64,000 bases of DNA from Sialis fuliginosa (Eukaryota > Arthropoda > Insecta > Megaloptera > Sialidae): assembly GCA_961205875.1 (NCBI GenBank), contig OY540809.1, positions 30,268,267-30,332,266 of the forward strand. Direction: 5' to 3'. The translations under genes were made by a program, and so were the position numbers. Numbering within the stretch: position 1 is the stretch's first letter; every line of letters starts with the position of its first letter. The notes under the pieces were generated by a model. The model was not told the DNA's origin. It ran no database searches and saw only the letters and a list, made by a program, of their open reading frames with translations. Shown piece by piece: positions 44,400 to 54,511 of the stretch.

Positions 44400-45892
44400 A
44401 ATTGAATAGGCAATTCGAAAATGTAAAAATATGTAGGGTGTTACATTTGAAAATTTTGAAAAAATGGTTCAGAGTTTTGATACACCCTGTACAAAGAATA
44501 TAATTTTGTAAATGTTTGATGTAATATCGCAATTATAGAGCATATACTAAAACTACTCTTAGCAGAGAATACATTTTTTTGATGTAATTAGACAATTACA
44601 AGGTGTTGAAAATATTTCAATTTTTTTGACCAAAATGGTCATAATTTCTAAACCATTATTTATAATCCCACACATGCTTGTATCAAAATGTCTAAACAAA
44701 TAAATGCTATTAGATTATAAATAAAAAAAATACTTTACCTAACTATTTTCAAAATTTGCTGCTTATCTATCCTGAGAACTTTTGTATTTAAAGTATTACT
44801 TCTATTTGTTATAATAATTAAAATATTGAACTTTGACACAGTGATGGGACAGCCTGTATGCAAAAACATTTTTTGTTAAATTAAAAATAATTCGATTTTA
44901 TTGGATCGAAATTTGATGTAGTAGTTAATGATATAAAAACTAAAATTAGATACCTGGATACATTCTTAAACTAAAAATATATATATATATATCTGTTATT
45001 TTGAATATAAATTATGTTTAATAATAATTATCAAATTATAATTTTAGTGCTTTTAAAACTGTGTATCGCCACTAGTAATTCAAATTGGCACTACGAGATT
45101 TAAAAAAATTTCATTTCTACTAGGTACCTACCTAATTACTTAATAAATATAACTGTTGGGTATTAATCGTATTTCTATTATCTTTGAACAGTTTAGAAAC
45201 TTCTTTTGTAATTTTTATTAAGTGCAATTCTGAATTTAATATACTATTAATATAGAAAATGGCGTAAATTTAAAAACTTAATAATTGCAGATTTTATTAA
45301 TTCAGAAGAGCTCTTTTCCCGTTTTATTGTTTAAATAATATATTTATATCCTAACACAGTGCATGCGTGGTTATCTAGTTGCATATGTTAATTAAAAATC
45401 AAAGCTTCAGCAAAAACAACGTAATGTATTCCATAATATAACCATTAATTTTTTTGAAAATAATCTATTTCCATAAATGCAGCTGCTGTCGAAAATAAAT
45501 AATAGCTATTATTCCATATATTTACAACCCTTACATGCGTGAAGCTGTAACATCATATTTTTCCAAAAAATTGAAGGGTTGAATAGATGTTTTTGTCAAA
45601 AATAAGGGTTGATTTACGCAGATAAGTGAATTTCTAGAGCAGATGTTTGAACAAAATGTGAATAACTTGAAATAATAATATATAATCTTTATTTTTGAAA
45701 TAAGCCTTAAATACAATATGCGAAATACTAACAATATACATATATGCGCAAGTACTTTACTTATACAATATTGTACATTAGCTTGCGTAAGCATAATACA
45801 AAAATACCTATTCAGTGCATCTAATCTAAATCATCCGGGAGATACCAAATTATTTCTAATTTATTGACAAATAATTTTTTTTTTGAAATATC
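44400..45892. other. AT-rich DNA; weak TAGGGTGT/ACACCCTGTA pair
   Basis: GTAGGGTGTTAC (44432) and GATACACCCTGTAC (44481-44494) form a short inverted pair, and GATGGGACAGCCTGTATG (44843) is a related end. No element can be delimited. The 87-codon minus-strand frame 45531-45794 has no recognisable motif. Confidence 0.35.
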
Positions 45893-46386
45893 GGGTATGC
45901 CAGCGATTCTCAACCTGTGTGGCGCGAACCTATAGAGAAAAAATATTATTAAAAAATTTATTTAATTTACTGAAAGAAGAGCAATAAAATACATTCTGAC
46001 ATAATAAAAAATAAAATACACGTTTACATTTACACTGATATAATACACTTATAAATAGGATTGTATCAGTGCTGCACAATGTATTTAATAATTAACTTAT
46101 CAATATTAAATTTAAAAAAAGATTAATAATTATTAGTGACTCCCTTGGGTCTGTCTTGCAGAGCAAAGTTTTTCGAAAGAAAATACAATTAAATTAAATA
46201 GAAACTTTTAATAACTGGCTGTATATGAAAATAAATGCAAAAAAAACAAACAAACTTATATTACAATTACAGCACGATTTTAGTGAAAATTATTGTATGA
46301 GGTTGGGGGGGGGGGGGGGGGCGATGAGAATTGTGATTGAAAATTGGGTCGCAAATACTAAAAGGTTGAGAAACGCTGGAGTATGC
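45893..46386. mobile_element. 478-bp hAT-type MITE with 8-bp duplication
   Basis: CAGCGATTCTCAACCTGTGT at 45901 and AAAAGGTTGAGAAACGCTG ending 46378 are inverted. The flanks GGGTATGC and GAGTATGC match at 7 of 8. Subterminal TGGCGCGAACC and TTGGGTCGC blocks and a G homopolymer (about 46305-46321) are inside. The 68-codon frame 46225-46431 crosses the right end and is not a gene. Confidence 0.85.
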
Positions 46387-47227
46387 GCCCTTGAAAAATT
46401 CACAGAACAAAAATTATGTTATCACAAATAATAATATTTTCTATAACTGTTATTTATAACGTTTGTTTCTCTTAATATTAGGTTTGAAAAATTAGAAATA
46501 TTTCAAATTCGGTTGTCACATATTTTCCTACGGGAGTCATATCGATTCTAAATTTACAGATACCTACATAGAAATCATGGTGAAAAATACCAAAATGGAT
46601 TTAAGGAAGGTCGAAATTGATATTTCCATGATCAAGAAAGTAAAAAGTATTATGTTTGATTAAAATACGATGATCGATCAGGCGCATATACAGCCTAACT
46701 TCTCGAAGGAGGTTATACAGAAAAAAAATACAAATTAAACTTTCTAATAGCAGCATATACATATATATTTGAAATAAACGTATAATAAATCTCAAAATAT
46801 TTCTTATTGTTTAGTTTTTGTAAAAAATAAATTCTAGAACAGTATACAGAAAAATTCGCTGATTAATAAACTATAATTTATTTAGAGCTGTTGTTTTCGA
46901 GATATTAGTTAACAAATGCAAATTCTTTAATTGTTTATTTTACAAATTCGAATGTTGCAATAAACGATAGTAGAAGAGATGCACAATATGGCAACTAGAA
47001 ATGAAGTCAAATCAATTTCCTATAACTCATATAAAATAATTACTAATTAGGTATATTAAAAATAGTATGTCAATCTTCATTTCTGTCAAGGAGCTAATTA
47101 TCAAAATATACATTTTTATTCAAATGATTTTGTAGTTGAAAATTTATTAATACATAGTGATTTTAACTCATCTGATGGCTATACTTTAAATAACTTTCGG
47201 ATTTCTTCAAAATAACTAGTGTATTTT
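46387..47227. other. AT-rich intergenic DNA, nothing supported
   Basis: No repeat or coding evidence is visible. Confidence 0.45.
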
Positions 47228-47300
47228 TTTAATTCTTGGGGGGGGGGGGTCACGACCCCTTACCCCCCCCCCCCCTCCCTTGTATACACGCCTGCGATCG
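47228..47300. repeat. facing G12/C13 homopolymers near a hAT-like end
   Basis: A G-tract (47238-47249), TCACGACCCCTTA and a C-tract (47264-47276) form a GC hairpin or potential quadruplex. CTTGTATACACGCCTG (47279-47294) reads on the minus strand as CAGGCGTGTATACAAG, a hAT-type terminus. The frame 47216-47428 through this region is an artefact. Confidence 0.55.
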
Positions 47301-48407
47301 ATCTCCATGGAAGCTACAAAATGAACCATATATTGCATCTGTTTGTAATCTCGATACAATACAAAATAAAATATAACTACTTCCCAATTCACCCTTAAGT
47401 TATAGAACCAATCTTTACCGAATTTCAAACAGTTTCCGTTTTTCTACACACATATAATAAAACCAAATATAAATCATGTCTGTTTCAATAAACAAAATAG
47501 ATTTTTCAAATAATAGGTAATAACAAATACGGGTTAAAAGTCAATAGGGTCAGGACGGTATCGACAAAAGAATGATTTAGTGTGTATAGTTTTTGGTAAT
47601 ATTTTCTACTGACCCTTGGTCATTTATTTGTGACATTGCTATTGTTCAGGACCTGGGGTCGAGACCCGCGTGGGATATTGCAAATGAAAGGGAACACAGT
47701 GTAATATATTTTTACAGTGAATACATAAAGTATGTGCGTGTATATATATAGGGTGTTGGGAATTTGGGAGGATGGTATGGGGTAGTCTGAATTTTTCTTT
47801 GAGATTTCAAAATAGCAATTAAATATTTCAGATAAAGACAAACTTACGGTATTCCAAACGCCTTATGATTGAATATAAAGATAGTTCTTTTTAAAATGTG
47901 TAACTACATTATACGTTATATACATGTAATTGCTGGTTCAGGTGTAAAATGTCTTTTAATCCTATCTTAACATTTAGAATGGGATTTTCCCATCATAGTA
48001 TCATATGGTTGCATCTTTTTTCTTGTGAACAGAACGTATAAAGCAATAGTTGTTGTGCTTAAGAATTTCCCAAAGGATTAGACATGTTAACATGAGAAAC
48101 AGACCTACCTTTTGGTACTGTTGTTAGTTTGTTATGTTTTAAAGTCAATTGTTTGCGTCTTTGTTTAAAGATGTAATATCTTATAAAATATTTAAAAAAA
48201 TACATTAGTTAAATTATAAAATATTAAAGTTATTTATAATTGTATTTACATTTTATATTTGCGTATCTATAGAATACAATATACTATACGTATTTGTCAA
48301 CTTTATTAATTAATTTGCTAGAGTTTTGGATGCAAACATTTTCTCCCGAGATCGTTGTACGTTGTTGTTAGTATGTTACGTTATGTCTTAAACACCTAAA
48401 GATGTAT
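47301..48407. other. AT-rich DNA, nothing firm
   Basis: TATAGGGTGTTGGGAATTTG at 47749 resembles a foldback terminus without a partner, and GGGGTCGAGACCCGCG at 47655 is a short self-complementary GC patch. There is no gene. Confidence 0.4.
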
Positions 48408-48423
48408 GTATTAAACGGGTTCC

Positions 48424-48805
48424 GGTCAATTTATCGTAAACAATTTATCGTAAACAGTTTATCGTACAACAGTTTATCGTAAAACAATTTACCGAACGAA
48501 CAATTTATCGTATGAACAATTTACCGTAAGAACAATTTATCGTAAAACAATTTATCGTAAGAACAATTTATCGTATGGACAATTTACCGTAAGAACAATT
48601 TATCGTAAAACAATTTATCGTAAGAACAATTTATCGTATGGACAATTTACCGTATGAACAATTTATCGTAAAACAATTTATCGTAAAACAATTTCTCGTA
48701 GAACAATTTATCGTAAAACAATTTATCGTAAAACAATTTATCGTAAAACAATTTATCGTAGAGCAATTTATCGTAAAACAATTTATCGTAAAACAATTTA
48801 TGTAT
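48424..48805 (+). repeat. left terminal array of ~25 CAATTTATCGTAAAA units
   Basis: The units are 15-16 bp, with variants TTACCG, TTCTCG, and TAAGAA or TATGGA spacers. A higher-order pattern of TATCGTAAAA / TATCGTAAGAA / TATCGTATGGA / TACCGTAAGAA repeats twice (48541-48650). A 15-bp period keeps a reading frame open and creates an apparent FIVKQ-repeat peptide, which is not a gene. Confidence 0.9.
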
Positions 48806-49097
48806 TATTATTGTCACAGACTCCACTGGACTTTCTTATACGTATTAAGGTCAAATCAATTATGAAAATATTATATAATATATTATTATATAGAAACCTT
48901 GTTTTCTAATTTTATCAATTAAAAAAAATGTACAGATGCGTATTAAGTTAGATTTTAGGCCCAAATTATTAAAATAATAAATACACATTACATATAAATA
49001 ATATATATAAACCTTATTTATTATTTAATCAATTAAAAAAAATGTACAGAAGCGTATTGAGTAATTATTGAGACCCGTGTATTAAACTAATTAATAA

Positions 49098-50330
49098 ACT
49101 CACAACTCGCCCCCTGTCACAGATGGAGGTTGTAACTGGTCTCATTGGATCCGGCGGGAAAAATACTATAGGATTCTAGGGGAATGGGGGGCAAAACAAC
49201 CCTCTATCTAGCACAGGAGTCGAGATATTTACGATTTTCTGTAATGAATACCATAAGTAGCGAAACAGAAAAATTCAATATTTACAATAAATACTGCATA
49301 TAAACATAAGATATTATTATTTAATTTAATAGAATGAAATAAAAAGTTCAGGCATGTATTAAGTGATATTTTAGGCCCGTATTGTTAAAACAACAAATAC
49401 ACATATGTATATAGAAACCTTGTTTATAATTTAGTCAGTTAAAAATAATTGTACAGAAGCGTATTGAGTGATTTTTGAGACCCGTGTATTAAACTAATTA
49501 ATAAACTCACAACTCGCCCCCTGTCACAGATGGAGGGTTGTAACTGGTCTCATTGGATCCGGCGGGAAAAATACTATAGGATTCTAGGGGAATGGGGGGC
49601 AAAACAACCCTCTATCTAGCACAGGAGTCGAGATATTTACGATTTTCTGTAATGAATACCATAAGTTTCGAAACAGAAAAATTCAATATTTACAATAAAT
49701 ACTGCATATAAACATAAGATATTATTATTTAATTTAATAGAATGAAATAAAAAGTTCAGGCATGTATTAAGTGATATTTTAGGCCCGTATTGTTAAAACA
49801 ACAAATACACATATGTATATAGAAACCTTGTTTATAATTTAGTCAGTTAAAAATAATTGTACAGAAGCGTATTGAGTGATTTTTGAGACCCGTGTATTAA
49901 ACTAATTAATAAACTCACAAATCGCCCCCTGTCACAGATGGAGGGTTGTAACTGGTCTCATTGGATCCGGCGGGAAAAATACTATAGGATTCTAGGGGAA
50001 TGGGGGGCAAAACAACCCTCTATCTAGCACAGGAGTCGAGATATTTACGATTTTCTGTAATGAATACCATAAGTAGCGAAACAGAAAAATTCAATATTTA
50101 CAATAAATACTGCATATAAACATAAGATATTATTATTTAATTCAATAGAATGAAATAAAAAGTTCAGGCATGTATTAAGTGATATTTTAGGCCCGTATTG
50201 TTAAAACAACAAATACACATATATTAAATAGAAACCTTGTTTATAATTTAGTCAATTAAAAATAATTGTACAGAACCTTATTGAGTGATTTTTGAGGCCC
50301 GTGTTTAATTAATAAACTCGCCTCTGTCAC
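49098..50330 (+). repeat. three near-identical 408-bp tandem units
   Basis: Units start at 49098, 49505 and 49913 (ACTCACAA(C/A)TCGCCCCCTGT) and differ at only a few bases. Each contains CTGGTCTCATTGGATCCGGC, ACAACCCTCTATCTAGCACA and AGTTCAGGCATGTATTAAGT. The right arm has one inverted unit (about 50650-51060). The module is also found, more diverged, in 29060-29640, so it derives from the Helitron/RTE-like repeat. Confidence 0.85.
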
Positions 50331-51340
50331 GTGATGAAAGAATGTAATATAACATTGTTTTACATTGAACTGTTTACCATAAATTGAACGCAAATCGATT
50401 AAATAATATTCAATGTTTCTAAATAGTAGGTATACGTGAATTTGTTATTTTAAGAATACAGGCCTATATTATCACTTGATATACATCTGTACATTTTTAA
50501 AATTTATTTAATTTAGTAATAATATCTAAGGTATATTATTATTGTGTAAGAGGTGGATATTGATTTTGTTTCTTTTTCACTATTTATTCATAATAGAAAA
50601 TCGTAATTAACACGTCACCTATACGAGTAAGGGGGTTGTTTTTAATTAGTTTAATACACGGGACTCAAAAATCACTCAATACGCTTCTGTACAATTATTT
50701 TTAACTGACTAAATTATAAACAAGGTTTCTATATACATATGTGTATTTGTTGTTTTAACAATACGGGCCTAAAATATCACTTAATACATGCCTGAACTTT
50801 TTATTTCATTCTATTAAATTAAATAATAATATCTTATGTTTATATGCAGTATTTATTGTAAATATTGAATTTTTCTGTTTCGCTACTTATGGTATTCATT
50901 ACAGAAAATCGTAAATATCTCGACTCCTGTGCTAGATAGAGGGTTGTTTTGCCCCCCATTCCCCTAGAATCCTATAGTATTTTTCCCGCCGGATCCAATG
51001 AGACCAGTTACAACCCTCCATCTGTGACAGGGGGTGATTTGTGAGTTTATTAATTAGTTTAATACACGGGTCTCAATAATTACTCAATACGCTTCTGTAC
51101 ATTTTTTTTAATTGATTAAATAATAAATAAGGTTTATATATATTATTTATATGTAATGTGTATTTATTATTTTAATAATTTGGGCCTAAAATCTAACTTA
51201 ATACGCATCTGTACATTTTTTTTAATTGATAAAATTAGAAAACAAGGTTTCTATATAATGATATATTATATAATATTTTCATAATTGATTTGACCTTAAT
51301 ACGTATAAGAAAGTCCAGTGGAGTCTGTGACAATAATAAT

Positions 51341-51721
51341 ACATAAATTGTTTTACGATAAATTGTTTTACGATAAATTGCTCTACGATAAATTGTTTTA
51401 CGATAAATTGTTTTACGATAAATTGTTTTACGATAAATTGTTTTACGATAAATTGTTCTACGATAAATTGTTTTACGATAAATTGTTCATACGGTAAATT
51501 GTCCATACGATAAATTGTTCTTACGATAAATTGTTTTACGATAAATTGTTCTTACGGTAAATTGTCCATACGATAAATTGTTCTTACGATAAATTGTTTT
51601 ACGATAAATTGTTCTTACGGTAAATTGTTCATACGATAAATTGTTCGTTCGGTAAATTGTTTTACGATGAACTGTTTACGATAAACTGTTTTACGATAAA
51701 CTGTTTACGATAAATTGACCG
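51341..51721 (-). repeat. right terminal array of ~25 inverted units
   Basis: This is the mirror image of 48424-48805, with the same unit variants in reverse order (GTTTTACGATAAATT, CTTACGGTAAATTG). The close match between arms points to recent formation or ongoing gene conversion between them. Confidence 0.9.
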
Positions 51722-52180
51722 CAAATCGTATTAAACATAGAATAGATTTATGATTACAATACGATTATAAAAAATACTAAAAAAATTTTTTTTTTTTTTT
51801 GTGAAGTTCGTTATAGCGAATGTTCGTAAGCCAAGAACTGCCTGTATAAGTTTTTGAGAGTCTGCACTACTTTTGATTATAATTATTGCTATTATGTATT
51901 TTAGATTCGGTTTTCGTCCAAAACTCTAGACCAGTGTCTGTCAAATTTTTTTACTTTACGACACTCTGGGCGGGGAGGATTTATTTCACGGCACACCAAA
52001 TAAAAATCCCAATAAAATTTAAATATATTTAACTAGTATACATAAATTACAAATACATAAAATAAACATTATAATAAATACATTATAATAAAATAATATA
52101 TTTAACCCTACACTGCACAGTGATGCATATTTGCATCACACAAGTTTTCCGCCTATAACTTAAAATTTAAAAAGAATTAA

Positions 52181-52330
52181 AAAAAACAAACAATAGAATG
52201 TAAGAGAAAGAAACATAATGCAGCTCCACTTCCTCCACAAGACGTACGACTGGATAATGTTAGTCATTTTCCAATTTGGAATGCTACAAGACTGCGATGT
52301 AAAAACCCCACATGCAAAGCACAAACATAT
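52181..52330 (+). pseudogene. piggyBac transposase C-terminus, upstream part
   Basis: This is an open frame of about 50 codons after a stop at 52178. It reads through NAAPLPPQDVRLDNVSHFPI and LRCKNPTCKAQTY, then runs into the foldback at a TA inside a Tyr codon. HFP...RxRCKNPxCKxxT is the start of the Cys-rich zinc-binding tail of piggyBac transposases (family knowledge). The DDD catalytic core upstream is missing. It continues in frame at 53628. Confidence 0.85.
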
Positions 52331-53629
52331 GAGCCGTTGATTTTGAAAGTGGCCTAACTCCATTTATGTTTAAACTGAGATATTAAAGAGTTTGCGTTTC
52401 AATAAAATTAAAAATATACGTGTAAGATATCAATGTGCCACATTGATTAAGTGTTTCTAAGGGAGTTAAATTTATAATTACTATTAAAATAACCCCAATT
52501 ATTAAATCAATAATATGTGTTTTTTTACCACAAATGGAGTTAGGCCACTTTCAAAATCAACAATTACGTTTGTTATTAATTTAAAAGAACTCAACTCCAT
52601 TTGTAGTTAGTAAAAATGCTTCAAATAAAAAATAAAAAAAATACTCATTTTAATTTATATTATTTCTTTATAACTCTTAAAAAATTATACAATTCAGGAA
52701 ATCTAAGTATGTATACAGGTGATTTTTAAGTCTTGAGATTGTTTAATATCTGGAAAACTATGGATTTTTAGGGAAAATATTTGGTACAAAAGTTTCAGGA
52801 TTTAGAGGGGCAAAATCAATGGAGTTAACAATTTCGACCTTGAGTGGAGGTTTGAAGGTCATTTTAGGGTCAACAATTTTTTTTCAAAGGAAATCTATTT
52901 ATTTTTTTGGAGATTCGTATTTTGCAGAAAAAAAGAAATAACTTTTGTCTGAAAAGTTTTGTAAAAAATTTCAATTTTAACATATTTTTTTAAATTTTGT
53001 AACATTAAAAAAAAATTTTTTGCTTTAAAAATTTATGAAATTATAAAAAAATTATTTTTTTAAACTGCATTTTTTCTCAAACATTTAAGATAATAATTTC
53101 AAAATTTTTGATCACAAAAAAATTTTTTTGATGTAAATTTTTTTTTAAAGTTACGTTAAAATTGAAATTAAAAAAAAAACTTTTCAAACAAAAGTTATTT
53201 CGATTTTTTTGCAAAATACAAATCTGCAAAAAAATAACTAAGTTTCTATTTAAAAAAAATTTACTGACCCCAAAATGACCTTAAGACCTCCACTCAAGGT
53301 CAAAATTATTACCTTCATTGGGTTTGCCCCGCCAAATCCTAAAACTTTTGTACCAAACATTTTCCATAGAAAGCTTTCGTTTTCCAGCTATTGTGATAAA
53401 TAAATCAACATTATTAATAATGAAGTGGAGTTAGGCCACTTTCAAAATAAACTTTTTAACTTGAAATTAATTATGAAAATTAATGTGTTCAAAAATTTAT
53501 TTTCCTTTGAATATATTTAACCAAAAATTGTTTTTTATGATAGTTTACTTCTAATTATACATGTTACTACAGTCAACAAAAAAAATTTGAAAAATGGAGT
53601 TAGGCCACTTTCAAAATCAACGGCTCATA
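52328..53629. mobile_element. 1.3-kb foldback element (TA target), innermost level
   Basis: The ends TGAGCCGTTGATTTTGAAAG and its exact complement (52330-53627) are flanked by TA at 52328-52329 and 53628-53629. The long arms share GTGGCCTAACTCCA, GACCTTGAGTGGAGG, AAAACTTTTGTACCAAA and AATACGAATCT/AGATTCGTATTTTGCA-type blocks. The motif TGGAGTTAGGCCACTTTCAA occurs four times (twice in each arm or its complement). There is no coding capacity. It interrupts the piggyBac transposase. Confidence 0.9.
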
Positions 53630-53708
53630 TATTCTTTGTGAAAAATGTCAAATTGCTTTATGTTTTAACAAAGACATAAATTATTTTAAATCATTCCATG
53701 TAATATAA
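53628..53708 (+). pseudogene. piggyBac transposase C-terminus, downstream part with stop
   Basis: It continues the frame of 52181-52330 across the foldback. It reads ILCEKCQIALCFNKDINYF, then KSFHVI and TAA at 53706-53708. CxxC...LCFNKD.NYFK.FH is the end of the piggyBac Cys-rich tail. The frame is intact once one TA copy is removed, so the exon was undamaged here when the foldback inserted. Confidence 0.85.
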
Positions 53709-53980
53709 ATATATTCATAATTAGATATACTAAAATGTATACCAATGCACATACATATATGAATCATAACATATTTTTCAAAAAAATATATATATAAACT
53801 TAAAGTTAATTTTTTTAAATTATTTTTCCCGTATTCCTATAGCATACACTGACATAGATTTACATTATTTCTAATAAAAAATTGTGCAGTGTAGAGTTAA
53901 TTAGGTAAACCTATATTTTTAATTTTTTCGCGGCACACTACTGTGCTGTGGCACACAGTTTGGCAGTCACTGCTCTAGAT

Positions 53981-54511
53981 TATAATATACTACAAATACT
54001 ACACCGTATCTTCATTTTTAAAATAGTTAATTTTATTAATTTAATTAATTAAAATTTTTATTAATATGAAAATATGATTAGTCGAACTCGAACATATTAT
54101 AAAATGATGGTTTGGACATGTAAAATATCTACGGTCCCTAAAATATCGGATGTTGATGAAGAAGAGCTACTGTTATTATCTGGGTTATACGAATATCTAC
54201 AAAACTTTCAAATCACACTCTACGACACAATTAAAACACCCATTGATCGCGTTACTTTATTCTTACCGATTGACAATATAAACACAATGGCCGTTTCTGT
54301 GATACGCGTTCACTCATTAACCCTCGCAACGCATCCCCTTTAGCTGATTCAGCATCTTGTGCACCTCCCCCCCTTCACAACTGTCCACCAATTCCACCCC
54401 CGTCATTCTATCGTCGCTTCGTCCCACCTTGTCAACAGTTATGTGCATCTGTAGTGACCAATGGACAATGGATGACATTTTGATAATGTTTTAATATTCA
54501 TGTAATTCTTG
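53981..54511 (+). other. GC-richer segment with two overlapping open frames, unidentified
   Basis: From 54074 an ATG frame of 89 codons (…SDVDEEELLLLSGLYEYLQN…) ends at 54343. An overlapping frame without ATG runs to about 54476 and includes SPLADSASCAPPPLHNCPPI. The base composition at 54230-54480 is more balanced than the surroundings and has few simple repeats. I do not recognise either product. It could be a decayed transposon gene, a host exon fragment or chance. Confidence 0.25.

Larger units (their letters stand above)
48408..51736. mobile_element. 3.3-kb Foldback-like transposon with tandem-repeat inverted termini
   Basis: The flanks GTATTAAAC (48408-48416 and 51728-51736) are a perfect 9-bp direct repeat. 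The element 48417-51727 begins GGGTTCCGGTCAATTTATCG and, reversed, GATTTGCGGTCAATTTATCG. Each terminus is an array of about 25 copies of a 15-16-bp unit, CAATTTATCGTAAAA. The inverted arms extend about 1.08 kb (to about 49495 and from about 50650). The middle holds three tandem 408-bp units on the left but only one in the right arm, plus about 300 bp of unique AT-rich loop. Tandem-repeat termini with 9-bp duplications are the hallmark of Drosophila FB elements, usually linked to the Mutator superfamily (established knowledge). No transposase is present. Confidence 0.9.
52102..53900. mobile_element. piggyBac-like element (TTAA target), second level
   Basis: TTAA lies at 52102-52105 and 53897-53900. 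The termini CCCTACACTGCACA and, reversed, CTCTACACTGCACA flank it. TTAA duplication with CCC(T/A) ends is diagnostic of piggyBac. A subterminal palindrome TGATGCATATTTGCATCA lies at 52121-52138. The interior keeps only the last part of the transposase gene (52181-52330 plus 53628-53708), split by a foldback insertion. Most of the catalytic region has been deleted, so it is non-autonomous. Confidence 0.85.
51924..53980. mobile_element. 2.04-kb hAT-type element (outermost of a three-level nest)
   Basis: CAGTGTCTGTCAAATTTTTT at 51932 and TTTGGCAGTCACTG ending 53972 are the termini. The flanks CTCTAGAC and CTCTAGAT match at 7 of 8. Subterminal CGGCACACC / GCGGCACACTACTGTGCTG blocks occur at both ends. 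Nearly all of its length is the piggyBac-like element nested inside. Without it about 250 bp remain, a normal hAT MITE length. Confidence 0.85.

Noticed and set aside
47216-47428. 70-codon minus-strand frame with Gly and Pro runs
   Set aside because: The runs are translations of the G12 and C13 homopolymers, so it is a composition artefact.
48424-48805. Regularly spaced short repeats resembling a CRISPR array
   Set aside because: The units are 15-16 bp and contiguous with no unique spacers, and the array is mirrored at the other end of a transposon in a eukaryotic genome.
48638-48865. Open frame with repeated FIVKQ peptide
   Set aside because: It is created by the 15-bp tandem repeat in the left Foldback terminus. 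A 15-bp period keeps any stop-free frame open, and the mirror-image frame appears at 51279-51506 on the other strand.
51279-51506. Second FIVKQ open frame on the minus strand
   Set aside because: It is the inverted copy of the same terminal array, so it is a structural artefact and not a gene pair.
52160-52363. 67-codon minus-strand frame
   Set aside because: It is antisense to the piggyBac transposase tail and crosses into the foldback. The plus strand carries the meaningful Cys-rich frame.
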